Source: Gracilaria gracilis
Lineage: Eukaryota > Rhodophyta > Florideophyceae > Gracilariales > Gracilariaceae
DNA length: 64,000 nucleotides
Direction: 5' to 3'
Assembly: GCA_030374805.1 (NCBI GenBank)
Contig: JARGSG010000110.1
Location: 62,001 to 126,000 of the forward strand
The number at the start of each line of letters is the position of its first letter. The first letter of the stretch is position 1. Below the pieces are notes generated by a model, which ran no database searches, was not told the DNA's origin, and was given only the letters and a program-made list of their open reading frames with translations. Shown here piece by piece: positions 19,719-28,488 of this stretch. A program made the translations under genes and the position numbers.

Positions 19719-20759
19719 TCACAGCTCCATGTCCGAGAACGACGCCAGCGCCATGTCGCCGTCGTCCAGCTTGCGCAGGTCCTCCAGCTCGTGCTCGTCC
19801 GCGCCGCAGCTGCGCCCCCCGTCCGACGACCCGTCCGACACCATCAGTTCGCACTCCTTCGCGCCTTCGCTCGCCGTCAGCCCCACCGCCAGCGCCCTCT
19901 CCATCTCCATGTCGTCCTTGCCCTCCGTCGCCGTCCCAATGTAGTGTAGATACGGGTCCGCCACGTTCGCCGTCTTCTCACCGCGCGGCTGCGCCTGCGC
20001 CTGCGCCTGCGCCTGCGGCTGCGCCTGCGCCTGCGCCTGCGCCTGCGCCTGCGGCTGCGGCTGCGGCTGTTCCTCCTCCCCCTCGCTGCTGCTACATTCG
20101 CTGCAGCGCTTCACCAGCTCGTCCTCGCGTGCCGTGCGCAGCGCCGCACGTCGCTTCACCTCACATTGGTACTGAGTGTGAGACGCCGACAGCGCCCTCA
20201 CAATGCACGGGTCGATGTTGGAGATGTCCGTCACCGACTTGCTAGCCAGCTTGATGGTCTGGTCCGCCGTGATGGTCACAATCGTCGATTTATTGCCCAC
20301 GGCCAGCTCGATCACCGGCCTCATGCCGGCCGGCATCTGGATGGGCTGCCCCGCCTCGATGCACTGCCTGGCCAGCCGCGCCATCTTCATCTGGAATTTC
20401 TGCGCGTGCGTGCGCACCTGCTTGGGCGTGCGCGTCTCCACGTAGTTGGAGATGGCCACGTATGCCTTCTCACCGTACTCGCCTACCGCCTCCAGGAAGC
20501 GCTCGTGCTCGTGCTCGGTCCAGTAGCGCGTCTGGCCGGCGCGCGGCTCCGTGCACTTGGCCACCACTTGCGCCTTTTCCTTCTTGGTGCTCGTGGTCTT
20601 GACCACGGCCAGCGCCGGTGCGCGGCGGCGCGGCGGCGGTAAACTGGAGCGCGCTGCGCTGCTAGCGCTCACGTTTTGCGCCTTGGGCTTGCTGTTGAGC
20701 GAATTGGCATCGCAATTGGGGGGGCTGGCGTTGCGTTTGCTGCTGTGCGACGCTCGATT

Positions 20760-20790
<31 letters not shown>

Positions 20791-21377
20791 TTGTTGTTGT
20801 ATTTGTTGTGTGTGGTGGTGGTGGTGGTGGTGGTGGTGGTGGTGGTGGTGGTGTTGGTGTTTGTGGTGGTATTGGTGGGGGTGTGGTTCGAAGAGGTTAG
20901 ACCGATTTGGCGCTTGGAGCATTGGGAAACTTGATTGGTTTCGGAGCAGAGAACAGACTTGGTTTCAAAAGTTTGGAGGCACTTGGGCGACAAGGGCGCG
21001 TAGCAAGACAGCAGCGGCGTGCTATGCGACGAGCCGTGCTCGCTGGGATTGGGCGTAGAGAGCTGAGAAAAATGTGCAATGGTGGAAGGGGAGGAGGGCG
21101 CGGAGCGCACAGCAGTGTTGTGCGTGGAGGAGGAGACGACGGCCACGGCGGCAGCGGCGGCGGCGGCGGCGGCGGCGCGACGCGTCATGATGGGTTTGCG
21201 ATTGGGGCGCGATGTGGGCGACGGCGCTCCGAGCGATGGGCAGGAGGGCGGCGGCGGCGTCGGCGGTGGCGGGGGGGATGGAGTGGATGAGCGCAAGAGC
21301 TGCAACTCGCGCTCGAGGGCGGCGATGCGCTTGCGAGCGTCTCGCAATTGCTGCTCGGTTTGCGATGACTGAAGCAT
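19719..21377 (-). CDS. single-repeat MYB (SHAQKYF-type) transcription factor with homopolymeric tracts
   Basis: A 552-residue protein started at MLQSSQTEQQLRDARKRI; the open frame upstream is low-complexity read-through. Residues about 3-27 form a short coiled coil. The MYB repeat is at about 280-335: YWTEHEHERFLEAVGEYG ending TPKQVRTHAQKFQMK. This is the 1R-MYB (CCA1/REVEILLE-like) class, with THAQKFQ where plants have SHAQKYF. A conserved-looking segment MPAGMRPVIELAVGNKS follows. Much of the rest is microsatellite-encoded: an Ala run, Thr runs from ACC repeats, Asn runs from AAC repeats, and an Ala-Gln/Pro-Gln tract. The C-terminus is acidic. It is presumably a nuclear DNA-binding regulator; its targets are unknown. 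Confidence 0.85.
19986..20065. repeat. GCGCAG/CTGCGC hexanucleotide microsatellite in the MYB gene
   Basis: About 13 units of a 6-bp repeat encode alternating Ala-Gln with some Pro-Gln near the MYB protein C-terminus. The frame is kept because the unit is a multiple of three. Confidence 0.85.
20757..20876. repeat. GTT then GGT triplet microsatellites in the MYB gene
   Basis: A TTG/GTT block (20757-20811) is followed by a GGT block (20813-20851) with degenerate ends. On the coding strand they give Asn-rich (AAC) and Thr-rich (ACC) tracts. This looks like replication-slippage expansion within a disordered part of the protein. Confidence 0.85.
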
Positions 21378-21390
21378 GAAGGAAGGCAGC

Positions 21391-21486
21391 ACGGAGGGAC
21401 GGAGGACGGAGGACGGAGGACAGCGGACAGCGGACAGCGGACGGCGGACGGAGGACGGAGGACGGAGGACGGGGGGGGGGGGGGGG
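21391..21486. repeat. GGACGGA-type minisatellite ending in G16
   Basis: Tandem 7-8 bp units (GGACGGA, GGACAGC, GGACGGC) run directly into a homopolymer of 16 G, just upstream of the MYB start codon. In sense this is a pyrimidine/C-rich tract about 15-110 bp 5' of the ATG. Confidence 0.8.
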
Positions 21487-22776
21487 CGGGGGCGGCGGAC
21501 GACGGGGAGGAAGGGAGCGGAGGCGGCGGGTGACACAGTCGGGGCGGCGTTTTGGTAGACGACGCGGGGGTGGTTGGGTGTGGTGGCGGGGTGTATAGCG
21601 CGAGAGCGGCGCGTTTGTGTGCGCGGGTTGCTGCGGCGCGTACTTGCGCCAACGGCGACAGATTGGCGCGCACACGGTGCGTTTATTTGATTTGCACGCG
21701 CGTGCGTTTTTGTGCGCGCGGCGGCGGCGGCGGCGAGCGCGCGCGCGTGTGTAAGGCGCGCGCGCGTGTGTAAGGCGCGTGCGCGCGCACATGCGCGCAA
21801 ACAACGCGCCACTGGCGGCGCTGATTGGGCGTGCGCCGTTGGGCGTGCGCTCGCTGGCTGCCGGCGCGTGCGCGTGCCTCTTTTTCGAGGCGTTTGTATC
21901 TCGGCGCATCTGGCGGCGGCGTATGCTCTCGGCGCGCGCTCAATTGGAGGCGGTTGCGCCGCGCGCGCGTTGCGTGTTGTTGCGTGCTGCTTCTTGCTGT
22001 CGGCTGCCGTTCCGTTTATAGCGCGCCGCGAGGCGCGTCTCGCGGCGCGTGAGCTCTCCCTGCCGCGCAACTCGCGCACACGCACGCACACACGCACGCA
22101 AGTGGAGCTGCCAGTTGCCAGTTGCAAGTTGCAAGTTGCAACCACATGCTGTTGTTTGGACGCTCGCGCTCTCAGAGAGCCCTCACTGCTCACTGAGAGC
22201 CGCGTCGCGCAGGAGGCCGCGTGCCGGTAGCTGTAGTGCAGATACAGTACGCCGTACCAGTATGTACAGCTTTTTTTTTTGTGCGCGTGCGCGTTGTGCA
22301 CAGCCGTGAGCTACGCCGCTTTGCTGTTGATATCTTGGCGGCCGTGTGGGTTGCACGTGCGTGGCGGCGCGTGGCGTCGCATGCGCAAACGCTTCTCGCG
22401 CGCGGCGCGGGTACGCACCCCGCTGCTGCCAAACCCTTTATCTACTGGTATACATAGTGTCGGGCGGCGGCGGTGGCGGCGGCGCGAACGTTACAAAAGT
22501 GCGGCGCCACGACAGTGGGGGGGGGTACGTAAAAAAGAAAAAACAGAAAAACAAAAAAAAAAAACAAGTGCGCGCAGTGCACAGCCCTAAGTGCCAAGCG
22601 GCGTTTTGATTGTGATAGCACGCGCAAAACCCTGTTAAAGGCGCGCGTGCGCTGGCAGCCATTGTTCAAGCCCAACTGATGGCGCGCGCCGCTGTATGCG
22701 CGCGCGTGTGGCGCCCCAATCAGCGCGCGCCGCACTAGCGCAACCAGTGTTGAAAATCAGTGCGCTTCCCACGCGT

Positions 22777-22910
22777 GTGCGCAAGCGTGTGCGCGTGTGC
22801 ATACGTGTGCGCGTGTGCGCGTGTGCATACGTGTGCGCGTGTGCAATCGTGTGCGCGTGTGCAATCGTGTGCGCGTGTGTATGCGTGTGCGCGTGTGCTC
22901 GTGTGCAAGC
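22777..22910. repeat. alternating purine-pyrimidine (GTGTGCGC) minisatellite
   Basis: Imperfect repeats built from GTGTGCGCGTGTGC joined by ATACGT or AATCGT. Nearly perfect alternation of G/A with T/C over about 130 bp makes it a strong candidate for left-handed Z-DNA. It lies 3' of the inositol polyphosphate kinase gene. Confidence 0.8.
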
Positions 22911-22995
22911 GAATGCCCACTGTGCAAGGTGCACAGTGCACTGCACACGTGCAGTGTTGTTGTTGTGGTTGTTGTTGTTGTTGATGTTGTGAGTT

Positions 22996-24081
22996 TTAGG
23001 CGTTGTTGTGTTGTTGGGCGCGCACAATGCGCCCGAGCATGGCGATGAGGTACTCGACGCCCTTGAGGTAGCCGTCGTCGCGCTGCCCAAACGAGCGCAC
23101 GGTGTGCGCAAAGTCGATCATGCGCACGTCCACGTTGGCGGGCGAGTGCGCGCTGACGCTGCCCTCGTACACCAGCAGCAGCGAAGACGAATAGAAGTAA
23201 AAGTGGCCTTGTTGTAATAGCTCCGCCCTCAGCGACACTATGCGCTTCAAAATCGCCGATACGCACTCGGTGCGTACCCGAAAGTTGTCGTGGAAGAACC
23301 ACGTCAGCTGCGGCACCAGGTCCTCCTCGCGCAGCGCGCGCCCGTGGTACTTGTCGCGGCTCTCGAACACGCCCTTGTTGCTGAACGCGTTGCTCGAGCG
23401 CTTGAACGACTGCATGCCCGTGAAGCGAATGCCGCACTTGGCCGACGTCGTCGCCTTGGCCTTTTCAATGTGTCGCCGGCGCTTCTCCTCCGACGCGTCG
23501 TCGTCGTAGTGGCGCGTGCCAATCTTGCAGTCGATCACGCACGGGATCGCAAACTGCCTGTTGATGTCCTCCAGCTCGATGCGCATGTCCGCCCCGTTGG
23601 AGTCGCTGCCGTCGCCCAGCTGCCGCATCCGCATCTGCGCCGCCCACGGCGACAGCGCCGTATGCACTACCCCATCGCCGCCGCGCCACCGAAACGCCGA
23701 CGCCCCGTTGCGCTTCGCCGCCGCCGCCGCCGCCGCTGCCGCTGCCGCCGCGCCGCTCGCGCCCGCGCCGCTCGCGCCGCTCGCGCCGCTCACGCCCGCG
23801 CCGCTGGCGCCCGCGCCGGCGCCGGCGCGCGGCCGGCCCTTCTTGGCGGCCGCGGACGCAACGTCCACATGTCCGTAGAAGCGCGGCGTGTGGCGGCGAA
23901 TCCAGCGCATGTCGTGCGGCAACTGCTCGCTGTTGATGTACTCGTAAAAGGCGTACTCCTTGCTGAGCAGCGGCTTGAGGATGCGGCCGGACGACGTCAT
24001 GCACAGCTGCCCGTGCCCGCCCACCTGGTGCGGGTACGGCGCGTCGTCACATGGCAGTTGAGAGCACGAGCCGCCTTCCAT
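22996..24081 (-). CDS. inositol polyphosphate kinase (IPK/IPMK/IP6K family)
   Basis: This kinase phosphorylates soluble inositol polyphosphates. Started at MEGGSCSQLPC the protein has 361 residues; this start gives the family's Q-V-G-G-H (19-23). Landmarks are ILKPLLSKEYAFYE (34-47), the family signature P-x(3)-D-x-K-x-G as P180-CVI-D184-C-K186-I-G188, and the substrate segment TSAKCGIRFTGMQ (212-224). SSSLLLVYEG (298-307), the metal-binding MIDFAHT with Asp323, and DDGYLKGVEYLI (335-346) complete it. Residues about 85-122 are a Gly/Ala-rich insert with a poly-Ala run encoded by a GCC repeat, absent in compact family members. Whether it acts as IPMK or IP6K cannot be told. It is divergent from the RING gene. 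Confidence 0.92.
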   Translation of the reverse strand: MEGGSCSQLPCDDAPYPHQVGGHGQLCMTSSGRILKPLLSKEYAFYEYINSEQLPHDMRWIRRHTPRFYGHVDVASAAAKKGRPRAGAGAGASGAGVSGASGASGAGASGAAAAAAAAAAAAKRNGASAFRWRGGDGVVHTALSPWAAQMRMRQLGDGSDSNGADMRIELEDINRQFAIPCVIDCKIGTRHYDDDASEEKRRRHIEKAKATTSAKCGIRFTGMQSFKRSSNAFSNKGVFESRDKYHGRALREEDLVPQLTWFFHDNFRVRTECVSAILKRIVSLRAELLQQGHFYFYSSSLLLVYEGSVSAHSPANVDVRMIDFAHTVRSFGQRDDGYLKGVEYLIAMLGRIVRAQQHNNA

Positions 24082-24326
24082 CGTGCGCCACGCTCTCCGG
24101 TTCAACAGCCGCCTCCGCGCCGCGCTGCCGCGCCAACCGCGCGCGCTGCCGCGCGCCGCTTGAAAACCGAAAAGCGTCAAATTCACCTGCGGCGCTGCTC
24201 GCCGCACACACTCACGCGCGCGCCCCGCCGCGCCGCCGCCGCGCTTCGCATGCACCAACGGGCAGACGCGCGCCAGATTCGCCGAATCTTTGCCCCCCGC
24301 CGCCACCGCCGCCAACCACCGCAGCC

Positions 24327-24358
<32 letters not shown>

Positions 24359-24374
24359 GTACAACAACGACGCC
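24082..24374. promoter_or_regulatory. head-to-head spacer of IP kinase and RING gene, with CAA repeat
   Basis: 293 bp between divergent start codons. A CAA/ACA triplet repeat (about 24327-24368) ends just before the RING start and would lie in its 5' UTR. The frame is open through it in two phases, but no upstream ATG gives a convincing extension. Confidence 0.5.
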
Positions 24375-24746
24375 ATGATGGCGACGCAAGCGACCGAGCG
24401 CGCGTCGCAAGCCGCCGTGCGTCGCGCCGCGCTCGTGTGCGACGCGCTGCGCGAGCACACGCGCTGCGCGGCGTGCGGCGCGCTTCGCCTGCACGAGCGC
24501 CCGTTCCGCTCGCTGGTGTGCGGCCATTCGTTCTGCGAACGCTGCGCCACGATTGCGCGCGGGGACGACCACGCGCGTCAGACGCGCGTGGGCGAGTGTC
24601 CCATCGCTGAGTGCGCGCGGCATGTTCGTCCGGCCGATGTGGTGGAGGACGTCGGTGTGTCTCACTTTCGCGCCGCTTGTTATCAGCTGCTGCAATGGGC
24701 CGCCGCTGCCACGCGCGCTGCTGCTGTTGCGCCGCCTTCTACGTGA
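24375..24746 (+). CDS. small RING-finger (C3HC4) protein
   Basis: A 123-residue protein with a RING-type zinc domain at about 31-80: C31-x2-C34-x14-C49-x-H51-x2-C54-x2-C57-x17-C75-x4-C80, including LVCGHSFCERC. RING domains usually bind an E2 and act as ubiquitin ligases; the hydrophobic residue expected after the first cysteine pair is not clear, so activity is inferred only. The N-terminal 30 and C-terminal 40 residues are Ala-rich helical. I chose the ATG pair at 24375/24378 because the frame upstream is low-complexity and overlaps the divergent gene. Partners are unknown. Confidence 0.75.
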   Translation: MMATQATERASQAAVRRAALVCDALREHTRCAACGALRLHERPFRSLVCGHSFCERCATIARGDDHARQTRVGECPIAECARHVRPADVVEDVGVSHFRAACYQLLQWAAAATRAAAVAPPST

Positions 24747-26197
24747 AGCTACTGCTGTTTTTCTGAGCTTGTAACTTCCTCGTTTCCCCTTTTGTGCGCC
24801 GCGTCGCAGACTCGGCGCGCCTGCTCCATGTGGTTTGGTGAGCGGTGCAAGCGCGAGCTCTCACCCGTACTGTAGATTAGCTAACCTTCGAGAGCACATG
24901 CCGTGTAAAAGCTGCCATTGTACGCTCAGTGTGTGCGCTCGAGCCATCTGCGCGCGCCTCGCGACAGAGCCGCCAGCGACCTATCTACACTGTGTGCATT
25001 GCTTGCCGAGGACATTGGGTGCCCATCAGTTGGCATCAGTGCGCGTGACTGCTTTTTTACCACGCTTGAATTGGCAACGGAGTTCGATGCGCAACACGTT
25101 TATAAACACGCGCCGCTTGTTGCCACAACGCTAAATTTTGAGTTGAAGTGAAGCGCGGAGCGCGACGTGGCAGAAAGCACGTTGCGCATCTATTTCAAGC
25201 GTTGTGTTACTGAAATATCGCCATACACAGCTTAGGTTGAGGCTTCAGTGAACACCCTTCACCCCTCAAGTATCTGGTGTTGATGTTCCTTGTGGCGGCA
25301 ACCGCCAAGTTCATACAAAATCAAAAGCTCCCCCCAGTTGATTACGGTGGCTAAATTTGCAAAGCCGCAATCTCAATTGAAGCTTGTTCCATCGTTCTTG
25401 GTTATCCAATGCAGGGGGAGCTGCAGCAAATGGGAATATGTATCTATCTAAAGTTATATGATAATGCTCACAATTGAACGAATTGGGCTACAGCTTACAG
25501 CAGCGCCCGCCAACCGACGCCCGTAGGAACCACCGGTAGGAACGTCGAACTTCAACCACATGGAATGCCCGGGGACTGCGATGGAAGTAAGCTTGAAGTT
25601 AACTACTTCTAGCGAGCATCCATCCCAACTTGTGGAACGCGTATAAACAGCTCGTAACGAGTGGGCAACGTCTGTCAGAGCCGCACTACCATCGAAACAA
25701 GCGCCACTCATGTCTTTATTCAATCCGCCTCCCGGACGCATTGGCAACGAACGACCTTGTTTTCCATGTGCATTCTTAGTTTTATCTTGTACCGTATCAA
25801 TACATGTGCTAATGAAAAGCTGTCACCAACAGCTTGATTTGTTTGCCCTCCCACCCTTGTAAAAGCTTCCTCATCGGGGCTATCGGAACTCAAACTTCAA
25901 CCACAGCCACAACAACATGTATGCTTCAATACGCTTCCGTATTGTTTCCCGCACCCATTCTTTACTCTTATTCGCAATCACCTCTACTTTCACCGCAACT
26001 GTTCATTGAACAGAAACAACAGTTTGGCACAGGCACATGTACGACGGTACCAAGGTGGTATCTACACGCCATTTACCGTACGGTGGTATGGATATACTAC
26101 GAGTACAAACGTCAAACGCTATGTACTGTAGTCGGTGTCAGCCACCTCAAGTCAAAAACAACTAAGAGACTTGAGTTTCAGTACATAGACCTCCAAT
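24747..26197. other. intergenic; right boundary of the GC-rich block
   Basis: 1.45 kb without a supported gene. Base composition falls from strongly GC-rich to ordinary near 25.2 kb. A minus-strand open frame (25454-25747, 97 codons) and a plus-strand one (25834-26217) have no recognisable domain. The right part should contain the promoter of the MACPF gene. Confidence 0.45.
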
Positions 26198-27802
26198 ATG
26201 CATCCGCCACACGTTAAAACTCGCTTCTTTTGTATTTTGCTGCTCTCATGTCTCAGTTGTTCCACATCCGGCGCCATAGATACATGGGACACGCTAGCAT
26301 CGGTCTCGCGTTCTGGATCTTGGTCCGCTGGTAGACAAAAATGGACGTTTGCTTCGTGAGAACACTACTCTTCTAGAACTCCACAACGTAAACAGCGAAA
26401 AACGAGTTGCAAGTGGTTTTGATGAACTCACAACATCACTCAAATCTGCCATTGCAGCTGGGGGTGGCTTCGCGGCCTTCAAAACCACCATTGCAACGCA
26501 CTACGAGTTCGAAACCACTCAGCGTACAGACTACTTCTTTTCTCGTGTAGCCGCAGTCACTCAGCGCGGCCAAGTTCGCCTGCAGCGCTTCTCTGCGGCT
26601 GATCTCGAAGAGCTTGTTTATCCTAACGTGTCGAGCTTCCTTGCCTCTTCCGCACCTCAACAAATCTTCTCAACGTATGGTACGCATGTCACCACCGGGC
26701 TTGTATTCGGCGGAATGTTGCAGTTGTGGTATCAGTGGAAGGACTGATTGTCAAAGGCGGAACACTTGTAATGGGGGACGATGCTGAATCGGAGTGGATT
26801 CAATCTACAACTTCCAACTCTCAAGCCATTCAGTTCTTGCCGGACGGTGTGATTCCAATATGGCAATTGATTCCCAATGCTACCCAATCAAAGCGTGTAA
26901 AGGAGCACTATGACCAAGTATTTGGAGCGATGTCAATGATTCTGAAGAGATTTGAAAGCCCTGCACTCAACTCTGTAGGTCGAGTTCCGCATCCAGAAGC
27001 ACAAGTATATGTACCGAAAGGTTGGAAGGTGATCAGTGGGGGCGCGAAAGTACAGTTTTATGGGTCTGGTCAGTTGCTAACCAGATCTTATCCGATTGTA
27101 GAAGACGGAAACCCGGTAGGATGGATGGCTCAATCGAAAGACCACATCAAATCAGACATTGGAAAGATTCAAGCGTTCGCTATTGGGCTATGGGATCCAT
27201 TTGACTCCTGGAGTGTAATTGTCCGGCAGTCAACATCATCAACCACAGCCCATCCGAGTACCACTGCGTATTTACCGTCAAACGCGGGCTACGAACGAAC
27301 GGGCGGCGGGGCAAATGCCCTGTGGAAGAGTGCAGGAAGTATGTTGGTGGCAAGTGCTCTAACGGAGCGCTCTCCTATGGGATGGACTGCTGGTTCAATG
27401 GATCATATCAGATCCGAACCAGTGCGGATAAAAGCATATGTGATTGGAATGAAGCGTAGCGCAAAGGAAAACCCGTTTGTTCGCACTAGGTGGGTGAGGT
27501 TTGGTCCCGCCCAGCATCCTTCTGGCACAACTCATGCGACGCATGGATGCTCGTTTGTGGGTGGGGGAGCGAAAGTTTCAAGAGGAGGACCTGGCAACTT
27601 CTTGGTCAACGCTTTCCCGAGCTCGGACGGAGAAACGTTTTCATGTACCGCAAAAGACCATTTGCGAACAGATTTCCGGTATCTCACGGTTTACGGAATA
27701 GAGGCAGAAGGAGCACTCTATGTGAATGATATTGAAGATACGCTTGGATTTGATCCAACTGTTCGTTTCGAACCGAAAGTTTCGGTTCGAAACAAATCAT
27801 AA
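26198..27802 (+). pseudogene. secreted MACPF-domain protein with three C-terminal repeats, broken
   Basis: The ATG at 26198 opens a clear signal peptide (residues 2-26, with the hydrophobic core FFCILLLSCLSC). The frame then changes near 26300-26340. Frame two contains a membrane-attack/perforin segment ending in the hallmark STYGTHVTTGLVFGG (about 26670-26715), then stops at 26745. Frame three (from about 26726) has the MACPF C-terminal part (VKGG...AIQFLPDGVIPIWQLIP, KRVKEHYDQVF) and runs to 27802. The usual stretch of about 100 residues between the YGTH-GG motif and the VKGG segment is missing, so a deletion as well as frameshifts is likely. Three ~65-residue repeats follow, with the pattern GWxAxSKDHIKSD...IxAYxIG. 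The family includes pore-forming and non-lytic proteins; this copy cannot make an intact one. Confidence 0.75.
27765..27793. repeat. perfect 14-bp inverted repeat at the 3' end of the MACPF frame
   Basis: GTTTCGAACCGAAA and TTTCGGTTCGAAAC are separated by a single G. The palindrome covers the last codons before the TAA. It could form a stable hairpin in DNA or RNA. Confidence 0.85.
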
Positions 27803-28488
27803 CCCATCTTCGAGCGGTATAAGACCATTTCGTAAATCTAAGCACTCTTCAAATGGTTTTGCTAGCCTTCACATAAACAACGAATGCTGAAACATGTACC
27901 TCAATGTTCATTCCGCTTGTCTTGTGAGGTTTGAGGCCCAGCAGGCAAGAAGAAGTCTATCACTGAGATGAAATTGGCGATGAATATGAATAATGGAGCA
28001 TCAGTGCAGTGCCTCTCTCGAACTGTGGGATCTCCTCATAGGGTAACTATAGCAAGAGTTCTTGGTTCTTGGGCAGCATGAAGTTCTACTAGAAATTCTT
28101 GCATTTCAAGAGTAGGATCGTGTTTTTAATCAGCAGGATGCGGGAGGCATTGAAGACAATGAAGAAGATGTTTATTGGTCGCGGAACAAGGGCGTTGCAC
28201 GAGAAGCGGAAGGACGAACATCTGTCGGTCATGTTCTTCTTCTCTGCTTCTTGGACTTGAAATTCGTCTTGAATCGATATGAAGTCGAACAGCCAATCAA
28301 CACACGCCAAGTGCAATCACTGGCCACACCGTGGCATCGAGCCACTTCACATGCCACCGTGCGTGCTCTTGCGCCCGCCAATCTCCATCGTCTGGTCGCC
28401 AGAGCATCCCAAACTGCGGGCTCATCACCTCAGCACTCCGCTCCTTCCCCGCGAAGACAGCCGCGGAGAAACGCTCTCATAATCTACA
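27803..28488. other. intergenic upstream of COX10
   Basis: About 690 bp. The right half (28300-28488) has arginine-rich, acid-poor open frames, in one phase similar to a mitochondrial presequence, but no ATG or intron joining them to COX10 could be identified. It otherwise holds the COX10 promoter. Confidence 0.4.

Larger units (their letters stand above)
21378..22995. other. GC-rich intergenic stretch with minisatellites (MYB promoter, IP kinase 3' flank)
   Basis: About 1.6 kb between the MYB start and the end of the inositol polyphosphate kinase gene (both minus). Near the MYB start lie a GGACGGA/GGACAGC minisatellite (about 21391-21470) and a G16 run (21471-21486, 94-109 bp upstream of the ATG). 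Further on are GCGCGC-rich tracts, then an alternating GTGTGCGC minisatellite (22777-22910). The long open frames here are artefacts of stop-poor GC-rich sequence. Confidence 0.5.

Noticed and set aside
22777-22910. CRISPR-like array
   Set aside because: The units are short, degenerate GT/GC repeats without unique spacers, in a eukaryotic intergenic region.
22996-24315. Longer N-terminus of the inositol polyphosphate kinase (start at 24315)
   Set aside because: The extra 78 residues are low-complexity and would take up nearly all the spacer to the divergent RING gene; the family similarity starts just after MEGG.
25454-25747. 97-codon minus-strand gene
   Set aside because: Some amphipathic pattern but no domain, no signal peptide and no neighbour support.
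26726-26747. Programmed frameshift in the MACPF gene
   Set aside because: There are two separate frame changes, and the expected middle of the MACPF domain is missing; decay is simpler. No slippery site is evident.
28279-28482. Upstream exon giving COX10 a mitochondrial presequence
   Set aside because: An Arg-rich frame exists but in a different phase, without an ATG; I found no splice pair joining it to the COX10 frame.
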